Assembly: GCF_000969605.1 (NCBI RefSeq)
Contig: NZ_JZUE01000004.1
Location: 124,001 to 188,000, forward strand
Reading direction: 5' to 3'
Length of the DNA: 64,000 nucleotides
From: Aquincola tertiaricarbonis
GTDB lineage: Bacteria; Pseudomonadota; Gammaproteobacteria; Burkholderiales; Burkholderiaceae_C
Below are positions 1-9,250 of this stretch, piece by piece. A model generated the notes under the pieces. That model did no database searches. It was not told where the DNA came from and saw only the letters and a program-made list of their open reading frames with translations. How positions within the stretch are numbered: the first letter of the stretch is position 1; each line of letters begins with the position of its first letter. The translations under genes were made by a program, and so were the position numbers.

Positions 1-1
1 C

Positions 2-637
2 TCGGCCGACGACTTCACGCCCATCGCCCAGCTGAATGCGGAGCCCAGCGCCGTCACGGTGCAGTCCGGCGCGCCCTGGCGCACGCTGGAAGATTTCCTG
101 GCCCATGCACGCGCCAAGCCGGGCGAAGTGCGCATCGGCAACTCGGGCACCGGCGCCATCTGGCACCTGGCGGCCGAGCAGATGGGCCGCAAGACCGGCA
201 CCCGCTTCATGCACGTGCCCTATGCCGGCGCCAACCCCGCCATCAACGATTTGCTGGGCGGCCACATCGAGGCGGTGACGGTCAGCCCGTCGGAGGTGGC
301 GCAGCATGTGGCCGGCGGCAAGCTCCGGCTGCTGGGCGTGATGGCCGACCAGCGTGCGGCCCGCTTTGCCGACGTGCCCACGCTGAAGGAGCGGGGCATC
401 GACGTGAGCATCAGCACCTGGCGCGGCATCGTGGTGCCGCGGCGCACGCCGCCGCAGGTGGTGGAGGTGCTGCGCAATGCCAGCCGCCTGGCCGCGCAGG
501 AAGCCGGTTTCCGCGATGCGCTGGCCCGGCTGGACCTGACCCATGTCTATGCCGACGCACCGCACTTCCAGAAGGTGATCGAGCGCGACAACGCCTTCTT
601 CAAGCAGCTGATGGCCGAACTGGGCATCAGCCGCTGA
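2..637 (+). CDS. Bug-family tripartite tricarboxylate transporter receptor, C-terminal part
   Basis: The reading frame is open from base 2, so the gene starts upstream and its signal peptide and N-terminal lobe are missing. The visible ~211 residues contain the family's second-lobe features: a FMHVPYAGANPAINDLLGGH stretch, then GKLRLLGVMADQRAARFADVPTLKERG and a helical C-terminus. Bug proteins are periplasmic receptors that usually bind carboxylates and deliver them to TctAB-type membrane components; neither component is visible here. It lies 13 bases upstream of kduD on the same strand, so the two may be co-transcribed, which would point to a sugar-acid ligand. That substrate idea is inference. 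Confidence 0.9.
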   Translation, partial: SADDFTPIAQLNAEPSAVTVQSGAPWRTLEDFLAHARAKPGEVRIGNSGTGAIWHLAAEQMGRKTGTRFMHVPYAGANPAINDLLGGHIEAVTVSPSEVAQHVAGGKLRLLGVMADQRAARFADVPTLKERGIDVSISTWRGIVVPRRTPPQVVEVLRNASRLAAQEAGFRDALARLDLTHVYADAPHFQKVIERDNAFFKQLMAELGISR

Positions 638-650
638 GCGGCGAAGCGGC

Positions 651-1415
651 ATGACGGACACCTCCGCCTTCACGCTGCAGGGCCGGGTGGCCCTGGTCAC
701 CGGCTGCAACAAGGGGCTGGGCCAGGGCATGGCGCTGGCGCTGGCCGCGGCCGGCGCCCGCATCGTGGCCGTCAACCGCAGCGCGCCCGACGACACCATG
801 GCCCGGCTGCAGGCGATGGGCGCGCCGGCGCTGGACCTGCGGGCCGATTTCACCGACGTGGCCGGCTACGGCGCGCTGGTGGCGCAGGCGGTGCAGGCCT
901 TCGGCCGCGTGGACATCCTGGTGAACAACGCCGGCACCATCCGCCGCGCCGATGCGCTCGACGTCACCGAGGCCGACTGGGACGCGGTGGTCGACCTCAA
1001 CCTCAAGAGCGTGTTCTTCCTGTCGCAGGCGGTGGCCCGGCAGTGCGTGGCCCAGGGCGGTGGCGGCAAGATCATCAACATCGCATCGATGCTGTCGTAC
1101 CAGGGCGGGCTGCGCGTGCCGGCCTACACCGCGGCCAAGAGCGCGGTGCTGGGCCTCACGCGGCAACTGGCCAACGAATGGGCGCCGCACGGCATCCAGG
1201 TCAATGCCATCGCGCCGGGCTACATGGCCACCGACAACACCGAGGCGCTGCGCGCGGATGCCGACCGCAGCAGCGCCATCCTGGCGCGCATCCCGGCCGG
1301 CCGTTGGGGCACGCCGGCCGACCTGGCCGGGCCGGTGGTGTTCCTGGCCTCGGCCGCGTCGGACTACGTCAACGGCTTCACCCTGGCGGTGGACGGCGGC
1401 TGGCTGGCGCGCTAG
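651..1415 (+). CDS. kduD: 2-dehydro-3-deoxy-D-gluconate 5-dehydrogenase (KduD-like SDR)
   Basis: A 254-residue short-chain dehydrogenase of usual KduD length. It has the TGxxxGxG cofactor motif at residues 17-24, NNAG near 92-95 and the catalytic triad Ser146, Tyr159, Lys163. The second half (MLSYQGG, YTAAKS, NAIAPGYMATDNT, IPAGRWG, FLASAASDYVNG, AVDGGWLAR) closely matches what I recall of Escherichia coli KduD, so the assignment is more specific than generic SDR. KduD interconverts 2,5-diketo-3-deoxygluconate and 2-keto-3-deoxygluconate in uronate/pectin breakdown. No kduI, kdgK or lyase gene is visible. The preceding gene is a carboxylate receptor 13 bases upstream. A related gluconate-type SDR cannot be excluded. 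Confidence 0.88.
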   Translation: MTDTSAFTLQGRVALVTGCNKGLGQGMALALAAAGARIVAVNRSAPDDTMARLQAMGAPALDLRADFTDVAGYGALVAQAVQAFGRVDILVNNAGTIRRADALDVTEADWDAVVDLNLKSVFFLSQAVARQCVAQGGGGKIINIASMLSYQGGLRVPAYTAAKSAVLGLTRQLANEWAPHGIQVNAIAPGYMATDNTEALRADADRSSAILARIPAGRWGTPADLAGPVVFLASAASDYVNGFTLAVDGGWLAR

Positions 1416-1419
1416 CCAG

Positions 1420-2130
1420 CTAGCCGCGCCGCCCCCGGCGCAGCGCGGCCACGCCGGCCAGCGCCAGGCCGGCGAGCAGGGCCGAGGCCGGTTCAGGGAT
1501 CTCCTGCGGCGGGCCGCCGCCATCGTCGCCAAGGCGCGCATACACCGAGAAGTGCGACAGGTCGGGGATGCGGCCGCCGCCGTTGACGAAGCTCATCGAC
1601 CAGGCGCCGCCACCGCTGCCATCGAACAGCACGTCGTCGAAGAAGTACAGCGCATAGGCGTCGCTGCCCTTCAGCACGCCGATCAGGTCCAGCGTGGTGG
1701 GCAGGCTGCCGCCGGTGCCGGTGAGCGTCCAGTTGCCGGACTTGCCGGTGGTGGACGTCAGCGCGAACTGGATGCCCAGCAGGTTGTTGCTGGTGTCGGG
1801 GCTGTTGTCGGTGTTGTCCTTCGCGGCCAGGCCCCAGCCGCTCTGCCACTTCAGGCCCAGGCCGTTGATCGCGGCGGCGCTGTCGTTGCCCGACACCACG
1901 CCATAACAATCGTTGGCATTGCTGGCGCCACCGGCCGGGCCGTTGACGCCATAGGTCATGTCGCTGACGGCCAGGCCCTGCGGATGTGGCGTGCCGTCGC
2001 TGCAGTACAGCGGTGCCGCCATCGCGCTGCCGGCGGCCAGCAAGGCCAGCATCACCGCCGCCTGCCTGGCCTGGCCCATCGACCGTTGGCCGGCCTGCCC
2101 TGCTACCCCTTGTCCCCGTGTGGTCCGCAT
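1420..2130 (-). CDS. PEP-CTERM sorting domain protein
   Basis: A 236-residue exported protein. The C-terminus is a typical exosortase sorting signal: the IPEPAS motif, a hydrophobic LLAGLALAGVAAL segment and a basic RRGRRG tail. The N-terminus has a signal-peptide-like hydrophobic stretch (about residues 27-39) after a long basic leader. The body is rich in Gly, Asn, Asp and Ser with no known catalytic domain. Such proteins are sorted by an exosortase and often contribute to extracellular matrix or floc formation. The start at 2130 is supported by AGGGAG just upstream and by a sigma-54 promoter whose expected transcript start lies about 20 bases ahead of it. Internal ATGs (e.g. 2079) are less well placed. 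Ends 5 bases from kduD, convergently. Confidence 0.92.
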   Translation of the reverse strand: MRTTRGQGVAGQAGQRSMGQARQAAVMLALLAAGSAMAAPLYCSDGTPHPQGLAVSDMTYGVNGPAGGASNANDCYGVVSGNDSAAAINGLGLKWQSGWGLAAKDNTDNSPDTSNNLLGIQFALTSTTGKSGNWTLTGTGGSLPTTLDLIGVLKGSDAYALYFFDDVLFDGSGGGAWSMSFVNGGGRIPDLSHFSVYARLGDDGGGPPQEIPEPASALLAGLALAGVAALRRGRRG

Positions 2131-2163
2131 GTGGAACTCCCTGCGTGTATGTGCTGCTTACAA

Positions 2164-2179
2164 CGCAATGGGCGTGCCA
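2164..2179 (-). promoter_or_regulatory. Sigma-54 (-24/-12) promoter for the PEP-CTERM gene
   Basis: On the minus strand the sequence reads TGGCACG-N4-TTGC, an exact match to the RpoN consensus core, with TGG at 2179-2177. The GC of the -12 element lies about 35 bases before the ATG at 2130, which leaves a short leader containing AGGGAG. RpoN control of PEP-CTERM genes through PrsK/PrsR is known in floc-forming betaproteobacteria. Confidence 0.8.
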
Positions 2180-2283
2180 CCGGACGCAAGTGGTTGTCGT
2201 GGTTGGCTTTTCCGGCGTTCCGGCCTGCATGCGGCGGTGCAGCGTGTAACAAGGGCCGACACCTAGGCGCCCGCTTACATCCG

Positions 2284-4044
2284 TCAGCGGCGCACCGTCA
2301 GGCTGGTGCTGGCGGCATTGCCGGCGGCATCCACCGCATCCACCCGCAGCACATGCGCGCCGGCGGCCACCTTGTTGGTGTTCCAGGCATAGCTCAGGCT
2401 GCCGCCGCGCACGGCAGCCACCCGTCGGCCGTCGATGAAGAGCGTCTGCGTCAGCGCCGCGGCGCCGGCATCGTCGGTGGCGCTGGTGGACACGGTGACG
2501 TTGCCCTTGACGGTGGCCGACGTGGGCGCCACGAAGCGCACCGCAGGCGGCGTGACGTCGGGCGAGGACACCGCGGCGGCATTGGCCACGTTCACCATCA
2601 CCGGCGCGGCGGCGGCCTGGTTGCCGGCGGCATCGAAGGCCTGCGCCACCAGCGTGGCGCTGCCGTCGGCCACGCCGGTGCTGTCCCAGGTGAAGCCGAA
2701 GGGCTGGGCGGTGTCGGAGGCCACCAGCACGCCGTTGGCGCGCAGGTCCACGCGCACCACGCCCACGTTGTCGCTGGCCGAGACATCCACGTTCACCAGG
2801 CCCGACACCGTGCCGCCACCGGCCGGCAAGCCGATGGCCACCTGCGGCGGCGTGGTGTCCGCAGCCGGCACGGCCAGCGCCAGCGCGGCACGCACGGCCG
2901 CGGCCGCGTCCACCCGCCCGTGGCCGTATTCGGCATCGCGGCCGCTGGCGCCCAGGTCGGCGGCGGTGCTGAACAGCAGGCCCTCGGCCTGCGCCGCGCT
3001 CAGCCCCGGCCGGGCGCTGAACAGCAGCGCCGCCACGCCCGCGGCCACCGGGCTGGCGAAGGAGGTACCGGAGACGGCGCCATAGCCGCCGCCACGCCGC
3101 GTGGTGTAGATGCCGGCGCCCGGCGCGGCCAGCGACACCACCGGCCCGAAGGACGACCACGCGGCCCGCAGGTCCGCGCCGTCCGTGGCGCCGACGGTCA
3201 CCAGGGTGGTGGTGGGCGCGGTGGCCAGCTCGACGCCGCCGTTGCCCGCGGCAGCGAACACGAGGCCACCCTTGCTCTTCATGTACTGGCTGGCGTTCTG
3301 CACCGTGCTGCTGCCGGACACCATGTAGCTCACGTTGGCCACCCGCACGTTGCGGTCGGCGGCATGCACCAGGCCTTGCGCCACCAGGCTCCAGTAGCCG
3401 TTGCCGCTGGCGTCCGAGATGCGGATCGGCATGATGCGGGCCAGACCGGCCACCCCGGCCACGCCCAGTCCGTTGTCGGTGGCGGCCGCGGCGCTGCCGG
3501 CCACGCTGGTGCCGTGGCCGTGCACATCGGTGGTGTCGGCGGTGTTGTCGTGGAAGTTCCAGCCGGGCACCAGGCGCGGCGCCAGGTCGGGGTGGCTGGC
3601 GTCCACGCCGGTGTCCAGGATGGCGATGGTCACGCCCGCGCCCTGCGACAGGTCCCAGGCCGCGGGCGCCTGGATGACCGGCAGGTGCCAGGCCGCACCC
3701 AGGTAGGGGTCGTTGGCCACCAGGCTGGGCGGCAGGCGGCGGTCCAGCTCGGCCGACTTGTAGTGCGGATGGCGGCGCAGCTTGTCCACCATCGCCTGCT
3801 CGCTGCCCGCGGGCACCTCGATCACCAGCAGGTTGGAACGACCCACCCGCCGGGCGCGGGCATGGTCGGCGCGCAGCTGCGCGGCCACATGGACATCGCC
3901 CAGGCCGGCACGGGCCACGGCCAGGATGCGGCCGGTGGCATGGCCGGCGTCGGCGGCATCGGCCGCATGGGCGGACGGCGCCAGCGCGGCCATGGCGGCC
4001 AGCGCGGCCAGGGAAGCGGCGAAGGGGATCTTGCAGGCAGGCAC
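2284..4044 (-). CDS. Secreted S8 family subtilisin-like serine peptidase with Ig-like domains
   Basis: A 586-residue exported protease. Residues 1-27 form a signal peptide (AAMAALAPSAHA). A propeptide-like region reaches about residue 105 and the catalytic domain spans about 115-395. The triad is visible as Asp144 (AILDTGVD), His177 (HGHGTSVAG) and Ser328 (SGTSFASP), with the oxyanion Asn268 in AAAGN. Two Ig-like repeats follow at about 404-495 and 503-586, each opening with DTTPPQV or DVTPPAV. Secreted subtilases of this type degrade extracellular protein. Start: GGGAG five bases before the ATG. It lies behind the PEP-CTERM gene's promoter on the same strand but has no PEP-CTERM tail, so it is probably fully secreted or held through the Ig domains. 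Confidence 0.95.
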   Translation of the reverse strand: MPACKIPFAASLAALAAMAALAPSAHAADAADAGHATGRILAVARAGLGDVHVAAQLRADHARARRVGRSNLLVIEVPAGSEQAMVDKLRRHPHYKSAELDRRLPPSLVANDPYLGAAWHLPVIQAPAAWDLSQGAGVTIAILDTGVDASHPDLAPRLVPGWNFHDNTADTTDVHGHGTSVAGSAAAATDNGLGVAGVAGLARIMPIRISDASGNGYWSLVAQGLVHAADRNVRVANVSYMVSGSSTVQNASQYMKSKGGLVFAAAGNGGVELATAPTTTLVTVGATDGADLRAAWSSFGPVVSLAAPGAGIYTTRRGGGYGAVSGTSFASPVAAGVAALLFSARPGLSAAQAEGLLFSTAADLGASGRDAEYGHGRVDAAAAVRAALALAVPAADTTPPQVAIGLPAGGGTVSGLVNVDVSASDNVGVVRVDLRANGVLVASDTAQPFGFTWDSTGVADGSATLVAQAFDAAGNQAAAAPVMVNVANAAAVSSPDVTPPAVRFVAPTSATVKGNVTVSTSATDDAGAAALTQTLFIDGRRVAAVRGGSLSYAWNTNKVAAGAHVLRVDAVDAAGNAASTSLTVRR

Positions 4045-4252
4045 GTGGTCTCCCGGTCGTTGGATGTGACCGGGAAGAACGGACGCGGCCGGCGCGGCTT
4101 GAGGCCGCCCTGGTTACAAAGGGAACCGCATGGCCGCTGCTGGCGCGGCCGGCGAGTGGGTGCTAAGGCCTAGGAAGCTCGTGTGCATGGCACCGGACCT
4201 GCAACGCAGGGCGGTGCGTGGCGCACGCTGAGCAGCGTTGCAGCCCGCGCCC

Positions 4253-4645
4253 CTAGGCCGCGACGGGTCGGTAGGCGATGACGTCGATCTCCACCTTCGC
4301 ATCGACCATCAGCCGCGCCTCGGTGGTGGAACGGGCCGGCTTGCCGTTGGGGAAGTAGCTCATGTAGATGCGGTTGAAGGCACCGAAGTCGCGAGCGTCC
4401 TGCAGCCAGCAGGTGCACTTGCAGACATCGTCGAAGGTGGCACCGGCCAGCGCCAGCACGGCCTTCAGGTTTTCCATCACCTGCCGCGTCTGTGCCTCGA
4501 TGCCGCCGGCCACGATCTCGCCCTCGGCATTGGCGGGCACCTGGCCCGACACGTAGATGAAGTCGCCCGCACGCACCGCGGGGGAGAAGGGCCGCGCCTG
4601 GCGGTCGGAAGCGACGGGCGGCAGGCCGAGGTAATCGAGCGGCAT
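4253..4645 (-). CDS. RidA family protein (enamine/imine deaminase)
   Basis: 130 residues from the chosen ATG, the normal RidA/YjgF length. Features: a PFSPAVRAGDFIYVSGQVP core, a QVMENLKAVLALAGATFDDV helix and a C-terminal EIDVIAYRP strand. RidA proteins hydrolyse the reactive enamine/imine released by PLP-dependent amino acid dehydratases and deaminases. A longer in-frame ORF reaches 4729, but the ATG at 4645 has CGGAG at good spacing and matches family starts. The gene diverges from a peptide-transporter / amino-acid-deaminase operon, and a palindrome matching one in that operon's promoter lies just upstream of its start. Serving the deaminase at 10224 is therefore the likely role (inference). 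Confidence 0.9.
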   Translation of the reverse strand: MPLDYLGLPPVASDRQARPFSPAVRAGDFIYVSGQVPANAEGEIVAGGIEAQTRQVMENLKAVLALAGATFDDVCKCTCWLQDARDFGAFNRIYMSYFPNGKPARSTTEARLMVDAKVEIDVIAYRPVAA

Positions 4646-4668
4646 CACAGGCTCCGGTGGATTGATGA

Positions 4669-4683
4669 TGAAAGTGTATTTCA
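4669..4683. promoter_or_regulatory. Palindromic operator candidate TGAAA-N5-TTTCA (copy 1)
   Basis: TGAAAGTGTATTTCA, a perfect 5+5 inverted repeat 23 bases upstream of the ridA start. The same half-sites and spacing recur at 4754-4768. It is AT-rich compared with its surroundings. The likely binder is the RpiR-family regulator at 11542-12441 (inference). Confidence 0.65.
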
Positions 4684-4740
4684 GCATCACGCCGCAAAGC
4701 ACGGGATTTCCCGGGTACAAAAGCTGCATGCGTCGGCGAT

Positions 4741-4754
4741 AGTTCGATTGAACT
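4741..4754. repeat. Inverted repeat AGTTC-N4-GAACT
   Basis: Perfect 5-base arms abutting the second TGAAA-N5-TTTCA palindrome and sharing its first T. It may extend that operator or be a separate binding site ahead of the peptide-transporter operon. Confidence 0.4.
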
Positions 4755-4768
4755 GAAAACTTCTTTCA
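4754..4768. promoter_or_regulatory. Palindromic operator candidate TGAAA-N5-TTTCA (copy 2)
   Basis: TGAAAACTTCTTTCA, 36 bases before the ATG of the peptide-binding protein gene. Half-sites and spacer length are identical to copy 1, whose centre is 85 bases away. Together they bracket the divergent promoter region of ridA and the transporter operon. Confidence 0.65.
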
Positions 4769-4804
4769 CCAACGGGGTGCATCGCCCTGTTCCGGAGTAC
4801 CCGC

Positions 4805-6388
4805 ATGCACACAGAAGAAGCCTGTTTCGTACCGTCGTCGAGCACTCGCCGGCGCAGCCTGGTGCTGACCCCGCTGGCCCTGGCCGCCGGCCTGGTGCTG
4901 ACCACCTTCGGCACCGCCGCGCAGGCCCAGGCGCCGCGCAACCATGCCACCCTGGCGATGGTGGCGGAGCCGCAGACGCTGGACCCGATGGCCTCCACCG
5001 CCGACCTGGTGGGCACCATCATGCAGCACGTGTATGAGCCGCTCTACACCTTCGACGCGCAGTGGAAGGTGGTGCCGATGCTGGCCGAGGCGGCGCCAAA
5101 GATCACGCCCGACGGCAAGCGCTACAGCATCACCCTGCGCAAGGGCGTGATGCTGCACAGCGGCCGCGAGCTGAATGCGGAGGACGTGGTGGCCAGCCTG
5201 CAGCGCTGGATGGAACAGGCGCCGCGCGGCAAGGCGCTGGCCAAGGAAGTGGAGAGCATCCAGGCCAAGGGCGCGCTGGGCATCGAGATCGTGCTCAAGC
5301 AGCCCTATGCCCCGCTGCTGGCCCAGCTGGCGCTGCCCAGCGGCATGGCCGCCATCATGGCCAAGGAAAGCATTGCCACCCCGCTGAAGGACTTCGTCGG
5401 CACCGGCCCGTACCGCTTCAAGGAGCGCCGGCCCGACCAGTTCGTGCTGCTCACCCGCTTCGACAAGTACAGCCCGCGCAAGGAGGCCGCCAGCGGCTAT
5501 GGCGGCAAGCGCGAGGCCCTGATCGAGGAGCTGCGCTTCACGCCGGTGCCCAATGCCAACACCCGCGTGGAAGGCGCGCTGGCCGGCCAGTACGACTTCG
5601 CCGACCTGCTGCCGGTGGAAGCGCTGACGCGGCTGGAGAAGAGCGGCGGCAAGACGGTGCCCATCCTCACGCCGTCGTTCGGCTTCCCGTACCTGGTGCT
5701 CAACACCAAGGAAGGCGTGGCCGCCAACCAGGCGGTGCGCCAGGCGCTGCAGGTGGCCATCGGCCAGGGCGAGATGCTGGCCGCCGGCTTTGGCGACACC
5801 CGCTTCTTCATTGCCGAAGGCAACCATTTCCCCAAGGGCTCGCCGTTCTACGCCACCGCCGGCACCGACCAGTACAACCAGCGCAACGCCAAGAAGGCCA
5901 AGGAAATGGCCGAGAAGGCCGGCTACAAGGGCGAGCCGGTGCGCGTGCTCACCAGCCGCCAGTACGACTTCCACTACAACATGGCGCTGCTGATGGCCGA
6001 GCAGCTCAAGCGCGCCGGCTTCAAGGTGGACATGAACGTGGTGGACTGGGCCACGCTGGTGCAGCGCCGCAACGACGCCAAGCTGTGGGACGTGTACGTG
6101 ACCCACAGCGGCCAGTTCCCGGAGCCGATGCTGTCGCCGCCGCAGCTGGGGGATGGCGCGCCCGGCTGGTGGAGCAGCCCGGCCAAGCAGGCCGCGCTGG
6201 CCGCCTTCAACACCGAGACCGATCCCGCCAAGCGCGGCGCGCTGTGGGCCAAGGTGCAGCAGGTGGTGTACGACGAGGTGCCTTACATCAACGTGGGCAA
6301 GTTCAACGGCCTGTCGGCCAAGAGCCCGGCGCTGCAGAACTACCAGCCGGCCACCTGGCCGTTCTTCTGGAACACCTCCATCAAGTAA
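4805..6388 (+). CDS. ABC transporter peptide/opine-type substrate-binding protein (SBP_bac_5)
   Basis: A 527-residue periplasmic solute-binding protein of the DppA/OppA/NikA family. The N-terminus has a twin-arginine-like STRRRSLVL start and a hydrophobic stretch ending AQA at about residue 42. Family landmarks include ATLAMVAEPQTLDPMAST, HVYEPLYTFD, LRKGVMLHSGRELNAEDVV and FVGTGPYRF. It captures the substrate for the permeases and ATPases encoded immediately downstream. The start is set by GGAG seven bases before the ATG. It is first in an operon ending with D-amino-acid enzymes, so likely ligands are peptides or N-acylated amino acids; this is inferred from context, because the family binds many ligands. 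Confidence 0.95.
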   Translation: MHTEEACFVPSSSTRRRSLVLTPLALAAGLVLTTFGTAAQAQAPRNHATLAMVAEPQTLDPMASTADLVGTIMQHVYEPLYTFDAQWKVVPMLAEAAPKITPDGKRYSITLRKGVMLHSGRELNAEDVVASLQRWMEQAPRGKALAKEVESIQAKGALGIEIVLKQPYAPLLAQLALPSGMAAIMAKESIATPLKDFVGTGPYRFKERRPDQFVLLTRFDKYSPRKEAASGYGGKREALIEELRFTPVPNANTRVEGALAGQYDFADLLPVEALTRLEKSGGKTVPILTPSFGFPYLVLNTKEGVAANQAVRQALQVAIGQGEMLAAGFGDTRFFIAEGNHFPKGSPFYATAGTDQYNQRNAKKAKEMAEKAGYKGEPVRVLTSRQYDFHYNMALLMAEQLKRAGFKVDMNVVDWATLVQRRNDAKLWDVYVTHSGQFPEPMLSPPQLGDGAPGWWSSPAKQAALAAFNTETDPAKRGALWAKVQQVVYDEVPYINVGKFNGLSAKSPALQNYQPATWPFFWNTSIK

Positions 6389-6408
6389 GCCCACGCGGTC
6401 CCACGGCG

Positions 6409-7353
6409 ATGCATCGCTTCATCCTCCACAAGGCACTCGGCATGCTGTCGGTGCTGGCCATCGTCGCGGTGATGGTGTTCGTGCTCACGCGCGCCGCCTC
6501 GGGCGACCCGATCTCGGTGCTGCTGGGCGACCAGGCCACCGCGGCCGACATCGCCCGCGTGCAGGCGGAATACGGGCTGGACCGGCCGCTGCCGGTGCAG
6601 TTCGTGTACTGGCTGCGCGAGGTGCTGCAGGGCAACCTGGGCGAGTCCATCTTCCTGCAACGGCCGGTGACGCAGGCGCTGTGGGAACGGGCCGAGCCCA
6701 CCACGCTGCTGTCGCTGATGGCGGTGGCCATCGCCACGCTGATCGGCGTGCCCTGCGGCATCGTCTCGGCGGTGTACCGCGGCCGCGCGGTGGACCAGCT
6801 GTTCACCGGCGTGGCCATGCTGGGCGCCAGCGTGCCCAGCTTCTGGCTGGGGCTGGTGCTGATCCAGCTGTTCGCGGTGTCGCTGGGCTGGTTTCCTGTG
6901 TCCGGCTACGGCGCGCCCGATGCGCCGCTGGCCGAGCGGCTGCATGCGCTGGTGCTGCCGGCCACGGTGCTGGGGCTGCTGAACTCGGCGCTCATCATCC
7001 GCTTCACCCGCGCCTCCATGCTGGACGTGCTGGGCGAGGACTATGTGCGCACCGCGCGCTCCAAGGGCCTGGGCGAGGGCACGGTGGTGCTCAAGCATGC
7101 GCTGCGCAATGCGCTGGTGCCCATCGTCACCGTGGTGGGCCTGACCACCGCGCTGATGATCGGCGGCGCCGTGGTCACCGAGACGGTGTTCGGCCTGCCC
7201 GGCGTGGGCAACCTGGTGGTCAATGCGGTGCTGCGCCGCGACTATCCCGTCATCCAGGGCGCGCTGCTGGTCATTGCGGCCATCTACGTGCTCATCAACT
7301 TCGCGATCGACATGCTGTATGCGGTGGTCGATCCGCGCGTGAAAGTAGGCTGA
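6409..7353 (+). CDS. ABC transporter permease (DppB family)
   Basis: A 314-residue inner-membrane permease. TM1 is at about residues 9-29, followed by the conserved DRPLPVQFVYWLREVLQGNLG periplasmic segment and five more hydrophobic helices. The ATPase-coupling loop is DYVRTARSKGL, followed by LKHALRNALVPIVTVVGL. The C-terminal DPRVKVG is typical of DppB. It forms the translocation pore with the next gene's product. The ATG lies 20 bases after the binding-protein gene, and its TGA overlaps the next ATG by one base (TGATG), indicating translational coupling. Confidence 0.95.
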   Translation: MHRFILHKALGMLSVLAIVAVMVFVLTRAASGDPISVLLGDQATAADIARVQAEYGLDRPLPVQFVYWLREVLQGNLGESIFLQRPVTQALWERAEPTTLLSLMAVAIATLIGVPCGIVSAVYRGRAVDQLFTGVAMLGASVPSFWLGLVLIQLFAVSLGWFPVSGYGAPDAPLAERLHALVLPATVLGLLNSALIIRFTRASMLDVLGEDYVRTARSKGLGEGTVVLKHALRNALVPIVTVVGLTTALMIGGAVVTETVFGLPGVGNLVVNAVLRRDYPVIQGALLVIAAIYVLINFAIDMLYAVVDPRVKVG

Positions 7354-8191
7354 TGAAGATGCCTCGTCTGCTGCGACAGCTGATGCACCGCCGCATCGTG
7401 ATGGTGTCGGCGCTGGTGCTGCTGGTCATCGCGGTGATGGCCGCGGGCGCGCCGCTGTTCGCCTCGGCCGACCCCAACGACACCGCCATCCTCGACCGGC
7501 TGAAGGCGCCCAGCGCCCAGCACCTGATGGGCACCGACGAGCTGGGCCGCGACCTGTATGCGCGCATCGTGCATGGCGCGCGCTACTCGCTGACCATTGC
7601 CGCGCTCACCGCGCTGGGCTCGGTGATCGCAGGCACCGCGCTGGGCCTGGTGGCCGGCTTCTTCCGCCGGCTGGACGCGCCGCTGATGCGCGTGGTGGAC
7701 GCGATGATGGCCTTTCCCGACATCCTGCTGGCCATCGCGCTGGTGGCCATCCTCGGGCCCTCGCTGGCCAACGTGGTGCTGGCGCTGGTGCTGGTGTACA
7801 CGCCGCGGGTGGCGCGGGTGGTGCGCGCTTCCACCCTGGTGCTGCGCGAGCTGCTGTTCGTGGAAGCGGTGCGGGCGCTGGGCGTGCGCACCTCGCGCAT
7901 CCTGTGGCGCCACATCCTGCCCAACCTGATGTCGCCGATCCTGGTGCAGGTGTCGTTCATCTTCGCGTACGCCATCCTGGCCGAGGCGGGGCTCAGCTTC
8001 CTGGGCGTGGGCGTGCCGCCCGACATCCCCACCTGGGGCACGATGGTGGCGGGCAGCCAGCAGTACGCGCACCAGGCCTTCTGGGTGGTGCTGTTCCCGG
8101 GCCTGGCCATCATCTTCACCGCGCTGTCGCTGCAACTGCTGGGCGACGGCATCCGCGACCTGCTCGACCCCAAGCTGAAGAAGGCCGCCTG

Positions 8192-8192
<1 letters not shown>
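7353..8192 (+). CDS. ABC transporter permease (DppC family)
   Basis: A 279-residue permease. An N-terminal helix (about 15-35) is followed by the family motif [21 protein letters not shown], then five hydrophobic segments. The coupling loop is [22 protein letters not shown], and the C-terminus carries [16 protein letters not shown], a hallmark of DppC/OppC. It pairs with the upstream DppB-type subunit. Start and stop both overlap the neighbouring genes by one base (TGATG), so it is translated as part of a tightly coupled operon. Confidence 0.95.

Positions 8193-9246
<1,054 letters not shown>

Positions 9247-9250
<4 letters not shown>

Noticed and set aside
952..4173. 1073-codon plus-strand frame antisense to the PEP-CTERM and subtilisin genes
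   Set aside because: No domains, and it begins inside kduD in another frame. The minus-strand genes carry a sorting signal and a catalytic triad.
4170..4772. 200-codon minus-strand frame overlapping ridA
   Set aside because: It runs through ridA in another frame with low-complexity product; ridA itself shows family motifs and a ribosome site.
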